From NCBI RefSeq assembly GCF_947500045.1, contig NZ_CANMQQ010000004.1:1-64000 (forward strand): 64,000 bases of DNA, given 5' to 3'. The notes under the pieces were generated by a model. That model did no database searches. It was not told the origin of the DNA and saw only the letters and a list, made by a program, of their open reading frames with translations. The position numbers and the translations under genes were made by a program. The first letter of the stretch is position 1. Every line of letters begins with the position of its first letter. This document shows, piece by piece, positions 55,208 to 64,000 of this stretch. Origin of the DNA: an uncultured Ruegeria sp. Lineage in GTDB: Bacteria > Pseudomonadota > Alphaproteobacteria > Rhodobacterales > Rhodobacteraceae.

Positions 55208-56533
55208 TTAGCCGCGCGCGCGGATCACCTGCAGCAGCGGCAACAGGGTTGCCATTTCTGGGCCCCGTTCCATCCCGGTCAGCGCTTTGCGCAGCGGCAT
55301 AAACAGACCTTTGCCCTTGCGGCCCGTGGTCTCTTTCACAGCCTTGGTCCAAGTCCCCCAGGTATTCGCGTCGAACGGACCTTCGGGCAGCAGGGCCACA
55401 GCCTCTGCAATGAACTCACGGTCTTCATCTGCGATCAGAGGTTCTGCCCCATCGCGACACAGCTCCCACCAACCCTTGAGATCGCTCAAAGTGGTGATGT
55501 TTTCGCGTGCCATGATCCAAAAGGGCTCGGCCAAATCTGCCGGAACACCTGCCTCAGCAACAGCGTCGGCCACTTCGGTCAGCGGCAGTGATTGCAAGTG
55601 TTTCGCGGTCAGTGGGAACAAGTCCTGCACGTCGAACTTGGTTGGTGCCGCGCCAAAACGGTTGATGTCAAACCCCTCGATCAGCTCGGACATCTCAGCA
55701 CGCAGCTCAACCGGATCAGAGGACCCCAACCGCGCCATCAGGCTAAGCAGAGCCATTGGCTGCACGCCCTGTTCACGCAGATCGCGCAGGGCCAGCGTGC
55801 CTAAACGCTTAGATAGCGCCTCGCCCTGCGGGCCTGTCAGCAGCGAGTGATGCGCGAAATGCGGGCAAGTGCCGCCCAGCGCATCGATAATTTGAATCTG
55901 TGTCGCGGTGTTGGTCACGTGGTCCGACCCACGCACCACATTAGTCACACCCATCTCGGTATCGTCCACAACGGACGCAATCGTATAAAGAACCTGCCCA
56001 TCGCCTCGGATCAGCACTGGATCAGAGACCGAGGCAGCATCGATCGAGATATCGCCCAGAATGCCATCATTCCACTCGATGCGCTCATGGTTCAGTTTGA
56101 ACCGCCAGACCCCATTGCCCCGCTCAGCGCGCAGCGCCTCTTTCTCGGCGTCTGACAGGTTCAGCGCAGCGCGGTCATATACCGGGGGCCTGCCCATGTT
56201 CAGCTGCTTCTTGCGCTTGAGGTCCAGCTCGGTCGGCGATTCAAACGCCTCATAGAACCGGCCCATCTCACGCAGCTTGTCGGCGGCTTCGGCATAACGG
56301 TCCAGGCGGTCAGACTGACGTTCGATCCGATCCCAGTGCAGACCCAGCCACTCCATATCCTGCTTGATCGCATCGACATATTCTTCTTTTGACCGCTCAG
56401 GATCAGTGTCATCGATACGCAGAATGAACGTGCCGCCAGCCTTGCGGGCGATCAGATAGTTCATCAGGGCAGTGCGCAGGTTGCCCACATGGATGTAACC
56501 GGTGGGCGACGGGGCAAAACGGGTCGTGGTCAT
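55208..56533 (-). CDS. gltX: Glutamyl-tRNA synthetase
   Basis: Charges tRNA-Glu (and, in many alphaproteobacteria, tRNA-Gln for amidation). The 441-residue class I enzyme has FAPSPTGYIHVGNLRTAL (HIGH-type), the KMSKS-type EALSKRLGTL, and a helical anticodon domain. Length is the shorter form common in alphaproteobacteria, which often carry two copies. AGGAG precedes the ATG. Confidence 0.95.
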   Translation of the reverse strand: MTTTRFAPSPTGYIHVGNLRTALMNYLIARKAGGTFILRIDDTDPERSKEEYVDAIKQDMEWLGLHWDRIERQSDRLDRYAEAADKLREMGRFYEAFESPTELDLKRKKQLNMGRPPVYDRAALNLSDAEKEALRAERGNGVWRFKLNHERIEWNDGILGDISIDAASVSDPVLIRGDGQVLYTIASVVDDTEMGVTNVVRGSDHVTNTATQIQIIDALGGTCPHFAHHSLLTGPQGEALSKRLGTLALRDLREQGVQPMALLSLMARLGSSDPVELRAEMSELIEGFDINRFGAAPTKFDVQDLFPLTAKHLQSLPLTEVADAVAEAGVPADLAEPFWIMARENITTLSDLKGWWELCRDGAEPLIADEDREFIAEAVALLPEGPFDANTWGTWTKAVKETTGRKGKGLFMPLRKALTGMERGPEMATLLPLLQVIRARG

Positions 56534-56593
56534 GGAAGTCTCCTGTTGGCGCGGCTCATCTCACATGGGCGTGTTTTTGTCCAGCAGGGGCTT

Positions 56594-57028
56594 TCAGGTC
56601 GGCTCAACCGGCCACAGGCTATCCAGACGCTCAAGTCCGGCTTTGATAAGCTCGGACAGCACGTCCAGGTCGATATCCGGCAGCTTGTTCACATAGAGGC
56701 AGGACTTGCCCAGTTTATGCTTGCCCAATCTCGGCAGAATATCTTGGAAATCACCGTATCCCGGCATGATATAGATGGAATGCGCGGTTTTGCGCGGCGA
56801 AAACCCGGTTGCCAGAAAATCGCCCTCGCGTCCTGAGGCATAGCGGTAGTGATACTTGCCATAACCGATGATCGATGGACCCCACATCACAGGAGCAAAC
56901 CCGGTGACTTCGCGAAACAGCCCGTCCAGCACCTGCGCCTCTTCCGCCTTGCGTGTCGGTTGCACCGCTGCAAGGAAAGCACCGACGCTGTGTCCGGTGG
57001 GTTGGGTTTTGTTCTCTGATCGCGTCAT
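56594..57028 (-). CDS. DUF1801 domain protein
   Basis: A 144-residue protein with the DUF1801 (YdhG-like) pattern: VMWGPSIIGYGKYHYRYASGREGDF, GFSPRKTAHSIYIM, LPRLGKHKLGKSCLYVNKLPDID. Role unknown. ATG at 57028 rather than a TTG two codons earlier. Confidence 0.88.
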   Translation of the reverse strand: MTRSENKTQPTGHSVGAFLAAVQPTRKAEEAQVLDGLFREVTGFAPVMWGPSIIGYGKYHYRYASGREGDFLATGFSPRKTAHSIYIMPGYGDFQDILPRLGKHKLGKSCLYVNKLPDIDLDVLSELIKAGLERLDSLWPVEPT

Positions 57029-57145
57029 GAACAAAAATTAACACGTAATGTTCATCCGCACAGCCCATGTGTTGTGTCTATATACTGGCCAAGTACTTGC
57101 GCTGACCTATTTCTATCACTGGCGTTCTGACAGGGAGACTTAGAC

Positions 57146-58078
57146 ATGACCATCAAATTGACACGCAGAGCCGCTTTGGGTGCCGCAGCCGCATTACCTT
57201 TTGCTTCCGTTGCCGCACCAGTGTTGGCGGCAGGCGAGCAGGCCAAAGCAAACTCGACCATCGCCAAATCATTTAAGCTGGGCGATTTCACGGTCACGAC
57301 TTTGCTTGACGGCAGCGTCCCCCGTGACGACCCGAAGGCGCTGTTCGCCGCGGATGTAGCGGAAGATCAATTTGCAGCCGTCTCTGCAGAAAACTTTGTT
57401 CCTACTGATATCGCGCAATTCTTCTTCACGCCCACACTGGTCCATACCGGCGCTGAACTGGTGTTGTTTGACACAGGGTTGGGCCAAGGCGGGATTCAGG
57501 CGGCACTGGCTGACGCTGGTGTAACACCCGACCAGATTGATGTGGTTGTGATCACCCACATGCACCCCGACCACATCGGCGGCATGACAACGAATGAAGC
57601 GCCAACATTCGCGAACGCACGCTTTGTCACGGCCGCGCCGGAGTACAATTTCTGGTCTGCGATGGATGCGGGGAACCGAGTTGGAGATATGGTTGCAGCA
57701 AAAGTCACACCTCAGGCCGAGAAGATGACGTTTCTTGAAGATGGCGGAGCCGTAACTCCGGGGATTACAGCCATGGCGGCGCATGGGCACACACCTGGCC
57801 ACACGGTTTTCCATCTGGAAAGCAATGGCCAACGCCTGGTTCTGACGGCGGATCTGGCAAACCACTATGTCTGGTCTTTTGCTCATCCCGAATGGCCATT
57901 CAGCTTTGACATGGATGCTGCTGCCGCAACCGCTTCGCGACGGAACGTGCTGGGTATGCTCGCGGCCGACAAAGTGCCCATGATCGGGTATCACATGCCC
58001 TTCCCTGCTGCCGGATATGTTGAAACCCGTGGTGACGGCTTCCGCTTCGTGCCGGTCAGCTATCAGATGATGGGCTAA
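57146..58078 (+). CDS. Secreted MBL-fold metallo-hydrolase
   Basis: A 310-residue metallo-beta-lactamase-fold enzyme with a twin-arginine-type signal (TRRAALGAAAALPFASVAAP). The metal-binding THMHPDHIGG gives His138, His140, Asp142 and His143; MAAHGHTPGHT and TADLANHYV supply the later His and Asp. It resembles lactonase/AttM-like and SdsA-like members; substrate unknown. GGGAGA precedes the ATG. Confidence 0.88.
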   Translation: MTIKLTRRAALGAAAALPFASVAAPVLAAGEQAKANSTIAKSFKLGDFTVTTLLDGSVPRDDPKALFAADVAEDQFAAVSAENFVPTDIAQFFFTPTLVHTGAELVLFDTGLGQGGIQAALADAGVTPDQIDVVVITHMHPDHIGGMTTNEAPTFANARFVTAAPEYNFWSAMDAGNRVGDMVAAKVTPQAEKMTFLEDGGAVTPGITAMAAHGHTPGHTVFHLESNGQRLVLTADLANHYVWSFAHPEWPFSFDMDAAAATASRRNVLGMLAADKVPMIGYHMPFPAAGYVETRGDGFRFVPVSYQMMG

Positions 58079-58081
58079 GCT

Positions 58082-59413
58082 TTAATAACCTGCGTCCGGC
58101 CGCACTTTTGAACCATCCGTGAAACGGGACAGACGAAAGGCGGTCGGATCAACGATAGGCGAGATGCCGGTGACGATATCGGCCATCAACCGACCTGCGG
58201 CGGGGCCAATCCCGAAGCCATGGCCGGAAAAACCGGTCGCGATGTGAAGGCCCGGCACCTCATCCACATCGGAGATTATCGGAATTGCATCCGGGGTTAC
58301 ATCGATCAACCCGGCCCAGCTTTGGACGATCTCTGCGCCTTCAAGCACAGGCATCGCTTTGCGGGCGCTGGACCAAACCCGCCGCAAGACTTTTTGCGAG
58401 GGGTCGGGATCCAACACCCGGCAGAGCTCGAACGGGGTGACATCGGTCGGCAACCAGGCTCTGTCCTGTTTGGCTTCGGTCATCCAGCGGCGGGACAGTC
58501 GAAAACGCAAGGAACGCCACTCTAGCCGGAAAGCGGGTAGAAACTGCAATCCAAGGCGGAAACTGTCAGGGACGATATCCGCGATATTCTCATGGCCAGA
58601 TGCGATGGTGTAACCACCGTCCGAGCGCTTTCGAATCGCAAAATCATCACTCCAGAGCGATACTTCAGGACCCGGCTCAACCGGCGAGGTTCGCATGACG
58701 GTATTCAACACTTTTAGCTGGGGCAGAGCGATCCCTGTGTTACCCGCAAACAGCCGCGACCAGGCTCCGCCCGCGAGCACAACCTGACTGCAGCTCACAC
58801 GGCCACGTTCGGTAAAGACACCCGCGATCCGACCAGCCTCAAGATCGACGCTTCGAACTGCGCATTGCGTCATGATCGCGGCTCCGCGATCACGGGCCCC
58901 TTCAGCGATGGCGGGTGCAGCCCATTGCGGTTCGGCCCGTCCATCCTGCGGCATGTAAAGTCCCGACCGCAACTTCATGGTATTGTCTGGTAACAACGCG
59001 TCCAGCTCAGGGCCGGCGACCATGCGGGCACCGGTTTGCAGCCCGTCGACGTGGTTCAACCACTGCGTCAGCTTGTCATCGTCCCGCGCCCCTGATGCAC
59101 CAAACAGAATTCCCGATTGGGCATAACCCGTGGCCCGCCCGATGCGCCCCTCCAATCCGCCCCACATGCGAATGGATTCCTGCATCAACGGAATCTCGCG
59201 CGGGTCGCGAATACCCAGCCGAACCCAGCCCCAATTGCGTGAGCTCTGTTCGCCGGCAATCCGGCCTTTTTCGCATAACAGAACAGAAACGCCCCGATCG
59301 GCCAGTTCCAATGCCGTCGAGACACCGATAATTCCGCCACCAATGACAACGACATCTACGGATTTAGGATGGGTGAAATCAGATTCGACAGGTGTCGGAG
59401 TAGGGCCAGGCAT
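58082..59413 (-). CDS. FAD-dependent oxidoreductase (DAO family)
   Basis: A 443-residue amine/amino-acid oxidase-like flavoprotein. The Rossmann motif VVVIGGGIIGVSTALELADRG is at residues about 22-42, followed by SSRNWGWVR, where FAD may attach; late ATGFSGHGFGIGPAAGRLMAD is the second FAD loop. It probably oxidises a D-amino acid, sarcosine or polyamine-type substrate. ATG at 59413. Convergent with the MBL gene, with only three bases between them. Confidence 0.87.
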   Translation of the reverse strand: MPGPTPTPVESDFTHPKSVDVVVIGGGIIGVSTALELADRGVSVLLCEKGRIAGEQSSRNWGWVRLGIRDPREIPLMQESIRMWGGLEGRIGRATGYAQSGILFGASGARDDDKLTQWLNHVDGLQTGARMVAGPELDALLPDNTMKLRSGLYMPQDGRAEPQWAAPAIAEGARDRGAAIMTQCAVRSVDLEAGRIAGVFTERGRVSCSQVVLAGGAWSRLFAGNTGIALPQLKVLNTVMRTSPVEPGPEVSLWSDDFAIRKRSDGGYTIASGHENIADIVPDSFRLGLQFLPAFRLEWRSLRFRLSRRWMTEAKQDRAWLPTDVTPFELCRVLDPDPSQKVLRRVWSSARKAMPVLEGAEIVQSWAGLIDVTPDAIPIISDVDEVPGLHIATGFSGHGFGIGPAAGRLMADIVTGISPIVDPTAFRLSRFTDGSKVRPDAGY

Positions 59414-59560
59414 CAACCGCTCGGAATTTATTCATCGAACGACATCCAGCCTGAGAACCGTTGTGCTGACAATGCAAAAAAGAAGCAGTTCGGCCAATTG
59501 CCAAAACCTGTGGCCGTTCAGCCAATGCGCGGCGGTTGACGCCACGCATGCACGCTTAAA

Positions 59561-59833
59561 TCAGGCAGCGCCCGACAATTGCGCCCATGTCTGGCGCAGG
59601 ATTGAGCGACGGCCAGTATCGGCCTTTGCCGCAAGACCCTCTTGTGATTTCAAGGGCGGAAATTCTGAACGCGCCGGTGCACTATCTGCGACTGGTTTCG
59701 AGGCTGGTGCCTCTTGGTTCAAAATTTCTGCGATTGAAGCGTCCAGCGAATCTTCATCCAGTTCGCGTGGCGAAGATTCCATTGTCCTCCACGGCAACGG
59801 ATTATGAAGCGATTTATCGTATCCATTCGTCAT
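59561..59833 (-). CDS. Small hypothetical protein
   Basis: A 90-residue acidic-then-basic protein: MTNGYDKSLHNPLPWRTMES and ELDEDSLDASIAEILNQ, then a Pro/Ala linker and GRRSILRQTWAQLSG. The frame holds over an otherwise gene-free stretch (59414-60115) and the text looks protein-like, but no family is recognised and no strong ribosome site precedes it. An upstream in-frame start at 59896 is possible. The remaining bases of the stretch show nothing. Confidence 0.45.
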   Translation of the reverse strand: MTNGYDKSLHNPLPWRTMESSPRELDEDSLDASIAEILNQEAPASKPVADSAPARSEFPPLKSQEGLAAKADTGRRSILRQTWAQLSGAA

Positions 59834-60115
59834 TTGACCACCAACATCTTTACTGACACCCCAAACACGGATGCCCTTATCCAGATCAACAATCACGGTC
59901 GCAGGTTCTGAAAACAGCAGAGCAGCTTACCGGATTACGTCACATCCGCCCCATATGAGGCGAACCCCTGTCACAAATGTGGCAAAAAATAGGCCTAAAC
60001 ACAAGTCAAACCCGCACATCTGCCCTGCAACCAATTGTGTTTTATAAACAATTCAGGGCAGAAAACTTGATTGCTAAGAATCCGGCAACAATGATTGAGG
60101 AATGCGGGCTGAAAC

Positions 60116-61774
60116 CTAGTTCCTATCCCGCCAGCGATTTACGATCGGATAGCGACGGTCCAGCCAGAAGGCGCGTGGCGTTAGCCGCGTCCCCGGCGCA
60201 GATTGGAAGCGCTTGTATTCGCTGATGTAAATCAGGTGTTCAACTCGCCGTGCTTCGGTCTCATCAAACCCGGCCGCTACGCAATCAGCGACTGAGCCAT
60301 CTTGATCCACCAGGATATCCAAAATGGCGTCCAGCACAGGGTAATCCGGCAGGCTGTCGCTGTCTTTCTGATCTTCACGCAATTCGGCGCTTGGCGGTTT
60401 GTCGATGACCGAGGGACGGATAACTTCACCCACGGGACCCATCATCCAATCCCGGTGATTGGCGTTGCGCCATCGACAGGTTTCGAACACGCGGGTTTTG
60501 TACAGATCCTTGATCGGGTTGTAGCCCCCGTTCATGTCCCCGTAAATTGTGGCGTACCCTACCGCGATCTCTGACTTATTGCCTGTGGTCAACAACATCT
60601 CGCCAAACTTGTTCGAAATCGCCATTAACAGCAGCCCGCGCAGGCGGGACTGAACATTTTCCTCGGTCAGATCCTCGGCATGCCCTTCGAACAACGGTGC
60701 CAAAGTCTCAGTCACTGCAGCCCGGCCCTGAGAGATTGGCACAAAATCAAAATGCACGCCCAGCGCCTTGGCGACCGCTTCGGCATCATCCAAAGAGCTT
60801 TGGCTGGTGTATTCCGAAGGCAGCATCACGCAGCGCACATTATCCGCACCGATGGCGTCCACAGCAATCGCCGCCACAAGCGCCGAATCGACACCACCGG
60901 ACAGGCCAAGCACCGCTTTTTCAAAACCGGTTTTGCCCATGTAGTCGCGCAGGGACTGCACCATCGCGCGGTAATCCTGCTCCCATTCGTCAGGTTGCGG
61001 CACCACCTCGCCGGGGTCAATCCGCCAGCCATCATCGCCGCGCAGCAGGTCGACATTCTGGATCGCCTCGTCAAAGACCGGCATACGGAACGCAAGCTCT
61101 CCGCCCGGGTTCAGCCCAAAAGTTGCACCGTCGAACACCTGATCATCTTGCCCGCCAACCATGTTTAAATAGATCACCGGCAAACCTGTCTCGACCGTGC
61201 GCGCCACCATTTGATTCAGACGGATATCATATTTATTTCGGAAATAAGGCGACCCGTTGGGGATCAGCAGAAACTCGGCCCCGGTTTCCTCCAACGTCTC
61301 GGCCACATCTTCATGCCAGCCATCCTCGCAGATCGGGCTGCCAACCCGGACATTGCCAACCGCATAGGGGCCACCCATCGGGCCCGCATCGTAAAGGCGG
61401 ACTTCATCAAACACCGTCTCATTCGGCAAGTGATGTTTGAGCACCTTGCTGACAATCTGCCCACCTTTGAGGATCAGGTAAGCGTTATAGAGCTTTCCGC
61501 CCTCAACCCAAGGCCCGCCGATTGCTAGTGCAGGACCATCGGCACACGCTTCAGCCAGCGTCTGCACCGCATTCATCGCCGCCCGGTGAAAGACAGGTTT
61601 CATCACCAGATCCTGGGTATTGTATCCCGTAACAAACATTTCGGGCAAAGCCACCAGATCAGCCTGTGCCTCAAGCCCTTTCTGCCATGCGGCTTTGGCC
61701 TTGGCGGCATTGCCTTCGATGTCCCCGACGGTGGGGTTCAATTGTGCCAGCGTGATACGGAAACGGTCGGCCAT
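60116..61774 (-). CDS. nadE: Glutamine-dependent NAD+ synthetase
   Basis: Last step of NAD synthesis, amidating deamido-NAD with nitrogen from glutamine. The 552-residue protein has an N-terminal nitrilase domain (Glu in LVALPEMFVTGYN, Cys in VGSPICEDGWHED) and a C-terminal synthetase domain (GLSGGVDSALVA, ATP PP-loop). ATG at 61774, with GAGGG in front, gives standard length. nadD is also in this window. Confidence 0.95.
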   Translation of the reverse strand: MADRFRITLAQLNPTVGDIEGNAAKAKAAWQKGLEAQADLVALPEMFVTGYNTQDLVMKPVFHRAAMNAVQTLAEACADGPALAIGGPWVEGGKLYNAYLILKGGQIVSKVLKHHLPNETVFDEVRLYDAGPMGGPYAVGNVRVGSPICEDGWHEDVAETLEETGAEFLLIPNGSPYFRNKYDIRLNQMVARTVETGLPVIYLNMVGGQDDQVFDGATFGLNPGGELAFRMPVFDEAIQNVDLLRGDDGWRIDPGEVVPQPDEWEQDYRAMVQSLRDYMGKTGFEKAVLGLSGGVDSALVAAIAVDAIGADNVRCVMLPSEYTSQSSLDDAEAVAKALGVHFDFVPISQGRAAVTETLAPLFEGHAEDLTEENVQSRLRGLLLMAISNKFGEMLLTTGNKSEIAVGYATIYGDMNGGYNPIKDLYKTRVFETCRWRNANHRDWMMGPVGEVIRPSVIDKPPSAELREDQKDSDSLPDYPVLDAILDILVDQDGSVADCVAAGFDETEARRVEHLIYISEYKRFQSAPGTRLTPRAFWLDRRYPIVNRWRDRN

Positions 61775-61928
61775 TTTTGCCCTCTTGCCCTCATCAGTCA
61801 TTCAGGGATTTAGCAGATCACAGCGCGAGTAAAAGGCAAATGCGGCAAAAGCCGTTGCCCTGCCCCCGGCGGTATCCTAGTTTTGCGCCAACACTCACGC
61901 GTGACGAAACCCGCAGGCAGGTACAAAT

Positions 61929-63437
61929 ATGAAAGCGATCCGCACATCCCTTACTGCTGCAACGATGGCCATGCTGGCAACCTTCGCGGTAGCCCAGCAG
62001 GACAGTCAGATCGTTATCGAAGACGACGAGGTCGGAGGTGTCTATGAAGGCACGTTCGAAAACGGCCTGCGGCATGGCACCGGCACTTACCGGCTGCCCA
62101 GCGGATTTGAATACTCTGGCCAATGGGTTGAAGGAGAAATTCAGGGGCGGGGCACAGCGCGATATGATAGCGGCGCGATCTACGAAGGCGATTTCGTCAA
62201 GGGCCAGCCCGACGGGCGCGGCAAGATCGTGTACCCCGATGGCCGGACCTATGAAGGGGAATGGACCAATGGAACGATCAATGGCACCGGGATTGCGATG
62301 TATTCCAGTGGCCTGCGTTACGAGGGCGGCTTCAAGGACGCCCAATACCATGGTCAAGGCGTCTTAACCGGCACGGATGGGTCCGTTTATGAGGGCGACT
62401 GGGTTGATGGCCAGAAAACTGGCAGCGCAAAGATCACCTATGCCGATGGCAGCAAGTACGAAGGCGAAATCAAGGACGGGCGACGGCATGGTCAAGGCAG
62501 TCAGGTCTGGGTTGACGGTTTAACCTATGACGGAACCTGGGCCGAGGATCAGATGTCGGGAACAGGCCGTCAGGTTCAGCCCAACGGAGACGTCTATGAA
62601 GGCGAACTGGTCAATAATCGTCGACAGGGCCAAGGCAAGTCCATCTATGCCAACGGCGCCACCTATGAAGGCGACTATGCCGATGACCAACGCCATGGTC
62701 AGGGCTCCTACAAGGGTAGTGACGGCTTTCAGTACACCGGTGCTTGGCAGCGTGGTCAGATCGAAGGCCTGGGTGAGATGATCTATCCCGATGGCTCGGT
62801 CTATGTTGGCGATTTTCAAGACGACCTGCCCCACGGCAAAGGACAGACCACTTATCCGGATGGTTCGATCTATGACGGCGACTGGATCGCCGGCGTCTTC
62901 GAAGGCACCGGCACCGCAACCTACCCCAACGGCACCGCGTATACAGGCACGTTTAAAAACGCCCGCTTTGACGGACGGGGCGTTCTGACCTTTGCCAACG
63001 GCTATCGCTATGATGGGGACTGGGCGGACGGTATTCGACAAGGCAAAGGCAAAGCCACATTTCCAGATGGCATTGTCTACGAGGGCGATTTCCTTGATGG
63101 TAAGCGCCATGGCACGGGAACTCTCACCCGCCCTGGCGGTTTCAGCTATACAGGCGAGTGGGCGGACGGAAAAATCAACGGCACCGGCACCGCGACTTAT
63201 GAGACCGGAGATATCTACGAGGGCACCTTCCTGGACAACAAACGCCACGGCGAAGGCACTATGCGTTTCGCAGGCGGTGAAGTCGAAACGGGTGTCTGGG
63301 AGAACGATACGCTGGCACGTGAATCCGAAAACGCGACTGCCACTCCTGATCCTGACACTGGACCTGATCCTGACATCGGAAACGAGGCGTCAGAACCAGA
63401 ACCCGATGCGGAAAGCTCGGATTCCAGCAACAACTAG
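61929..63437 (+). CDS. MORN-repeat protein with about 18 units
   Basis: A 502-residue secreted protein with a signal peptide (MKAIRTSLTAATMAMLATFAVA). From residue about 37 it consists of consecutive 23-residue MORN units of the type YEGxFxxGxxHGxGxxxYxDG, about 18 in number, ending in a low-complexity Asp/Pro tail (PDPDTGPDPD). The repeats form a long beta-sheet ribbon that may bind lipid or serve as a scaffold at the envelope. Binding partner unknown. Confidence 0.88.
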   Translation: MKAIRTSLTAATMAMLATFAVAQQDSQIVIEDDEVGGVYEGTFENGLRHGTGTYRLPSGFEYSGQWVEGEIQGRGTARYDSGAIYEGDFVKGQPDGRGKIVYPDGRTYEGEWTNGTINGTGIAMYSSGLRYEGGFKDAQYHGQGVLTGTDGSVYEGDWVDGQKTGSAKITYADGSKYEGEIKDGRRHGQGSQVWVDGLTYDGTWAEDQMSGTGRQVQPNGDVYEGELVNNRRQGQGKSIYANGATYEGDYADDQRHGQGSYKGSDGFQYTGAWQRGQIEGLGEMIYPDGSVYVGDFQDDLPHGKGQTTYPDGSIYDGDWIAGVFEGTGTATYPNGTAYTGTFKNARFDGRGVLTFANGYRYDGDWADGIRQGKGKATFPDGIVYEGDFLDGKRHGTGTLTRPGGFSYTGEWADGKINGTGTATYETGDIYEGTFLDNKRHGEGTMRFAGGEVETGVWENDTLARESENATATPDPDTGPDPDIGNEASEPEPDAESSDSSNN

Positions 63438-63444
63438 GCATGCC

Positions 63445-64000
63445 TTACCAAGGCACACGTTTCCCCGCCCAATCATAGAAATTGCCAGTTTCGCTTGGCG
63501 TCAGCGCATCAATCACTGCAAGCAAATTCGCGGCAGCTTCTTCGGGTTCGACCGCCGGGTGGCGTCCGAGGTATTTTTGGGTAAAGGCCGTCTTGACCGT
63601 GCCGGGATGTAACGCAACACAAACGGCTTTTTTGTGGGTACGGGCCAGTTCGATCGCAGTGGTGTGGACGATCTGGTTCACCGCAGCCTTTGCTGCGCGA
63701 TAACTCACCCAACCACCTAGACGGTTGTCTTCGATTGACCCGACACGCGCCGACAACACGACAATGACCGAATTCCGATCACGCGGCAACAGCCGGCGCG
63801 CCTGTTTCAGCACCAATGCCGGGCCAACCGCATTCAAGGCGAACTGGTCTAACATCCCAGGCGCTGAAACAGCGCGCATCGACTTTTCCGGTTCGGCCCC
63901 GTTAATCTCAAGCGCCCCTGACGCGACTATGACCAGATCAAACGGCCCGGCGACCTGTGAAAGCATGTGTTCGGCAACTTCGGGATCGGCCAGGTCGAAC
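63445..64000 (-). CDS. SDR-family oxidoreductase, truncated at the window edge
   Basis: The 3' part of a short-chain dehydrogenase/reductase; the frame continues through 64000, so the N-terminal nucleotide-binding segment is outside the window. Visible features are VVLSARVGSIEDN, catalytic YRAAK (SYRAAKAAVNQ), ALHPGTVKTAFTQ and a typical NFYDWAGKRVPW end, as in csgA/SPR-type SDRs. An internal ATG at 63966 is not the natural start. Confidence 0.85.
   Translation of the reverse strand, partial: FDLADPEVAEHMLSQVAGPFDLVIVASGALEINGAEPEKSMRAVSAPGMLDQFALNAVGPALVLKQARRLLPRDRNSVIVVLSARVGSIEDNRLGGWVSYRAAKAAVNQIVHTTAIELARTHKKAVCVALHPGTVKTAFTQKYLGRHPAVEPEEAAANLLAVIDALTPSETGNFYDWAGKRVPW

Overview
The window reads as a chromosomal segment of a Roseobacter-group alphaproteobacterium (Rhodobacterales, Rhodobacteraceae). 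Pointers are the class I lysyl-tRNA synthetase, the short 441-residue GltX, an NDUFS4-like Complex I accessory subunit, a DUF1801/DUF4864/MORN housekeeping background, a HlyC-type acyltransferase beside a Hint_2 protein, and moderately high GC with tightly packed genes. This assignment is inferred from gene content; no species is claimed.

Layout. 0.4-4.3 kb: 5-oxoprolinase genes pxpB-pxpC-pxpA, then a 4-hydroxyphenylpyruvate-dioxygenase-like protein. 4.4-9.9 kb: a SPOR-tailed penicillin-binding protein, a HAD hydrolase, clpS, an RsmC-like methyltransferase, an SDR protein and hemF. 10-12 kb: HlyC-like acyltransferase coupled to a VCBS/Hint protein. 11.9-14.4 kb: modABC molybdate transport. 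14.6-15.9 kb: a PLP enzyme, then tRNA-Val.

16.0-26.0 kb: a 9.9-kb integrative element inserted in tRNA-Val, bounded by perfect 61-bp direct repeats. It carries a tyrosine integrase, an iteron-like repeat cluster, a helicase-like putative replication protein, an HNH nuclease and a cargo block. The cargo is an AraC regulator divergent from amidohydrolase, DUF3299 protein, OprB-like porin and a membrane dipeptidase split by an in-frame stop, probably for peptide scavenging.

26-46.6 kb: ordinary chromosome with tRNA-Arg, uvrB, stress and small-enzyme genes, an ORF6N regulator with two matching palindromes, a large parallel beta-helix protein, lysK, a class III cyclase, dacB, nadD and ettA. 46.6-48.8 kb: a DnaA-box-bearing AT-rich gap, a long inverted repeat, two tiny genes, and a REP-associated tyrosine transposase (RAYT) whose own gene contains a REP palindrome; then a cold-shock gene. 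48.9-64 kb: L,D-transpeptidase, a SRAP protein lacking its usual Cys2, a tesA/ybbA/ybbP-like cluster, an NsrR-like regulator, gltX, nadE, an 18-unit MORN protein and a truncated SDR gene at the edge.

The most unusual features are the tRNA-Val element with its own apparent replication module, the RAYT/REP locus, the paired operators of the ORF6N gene, and the HlyC-Hint pair. All functions are inferred from sequence motifs read by eye; no database search was run.
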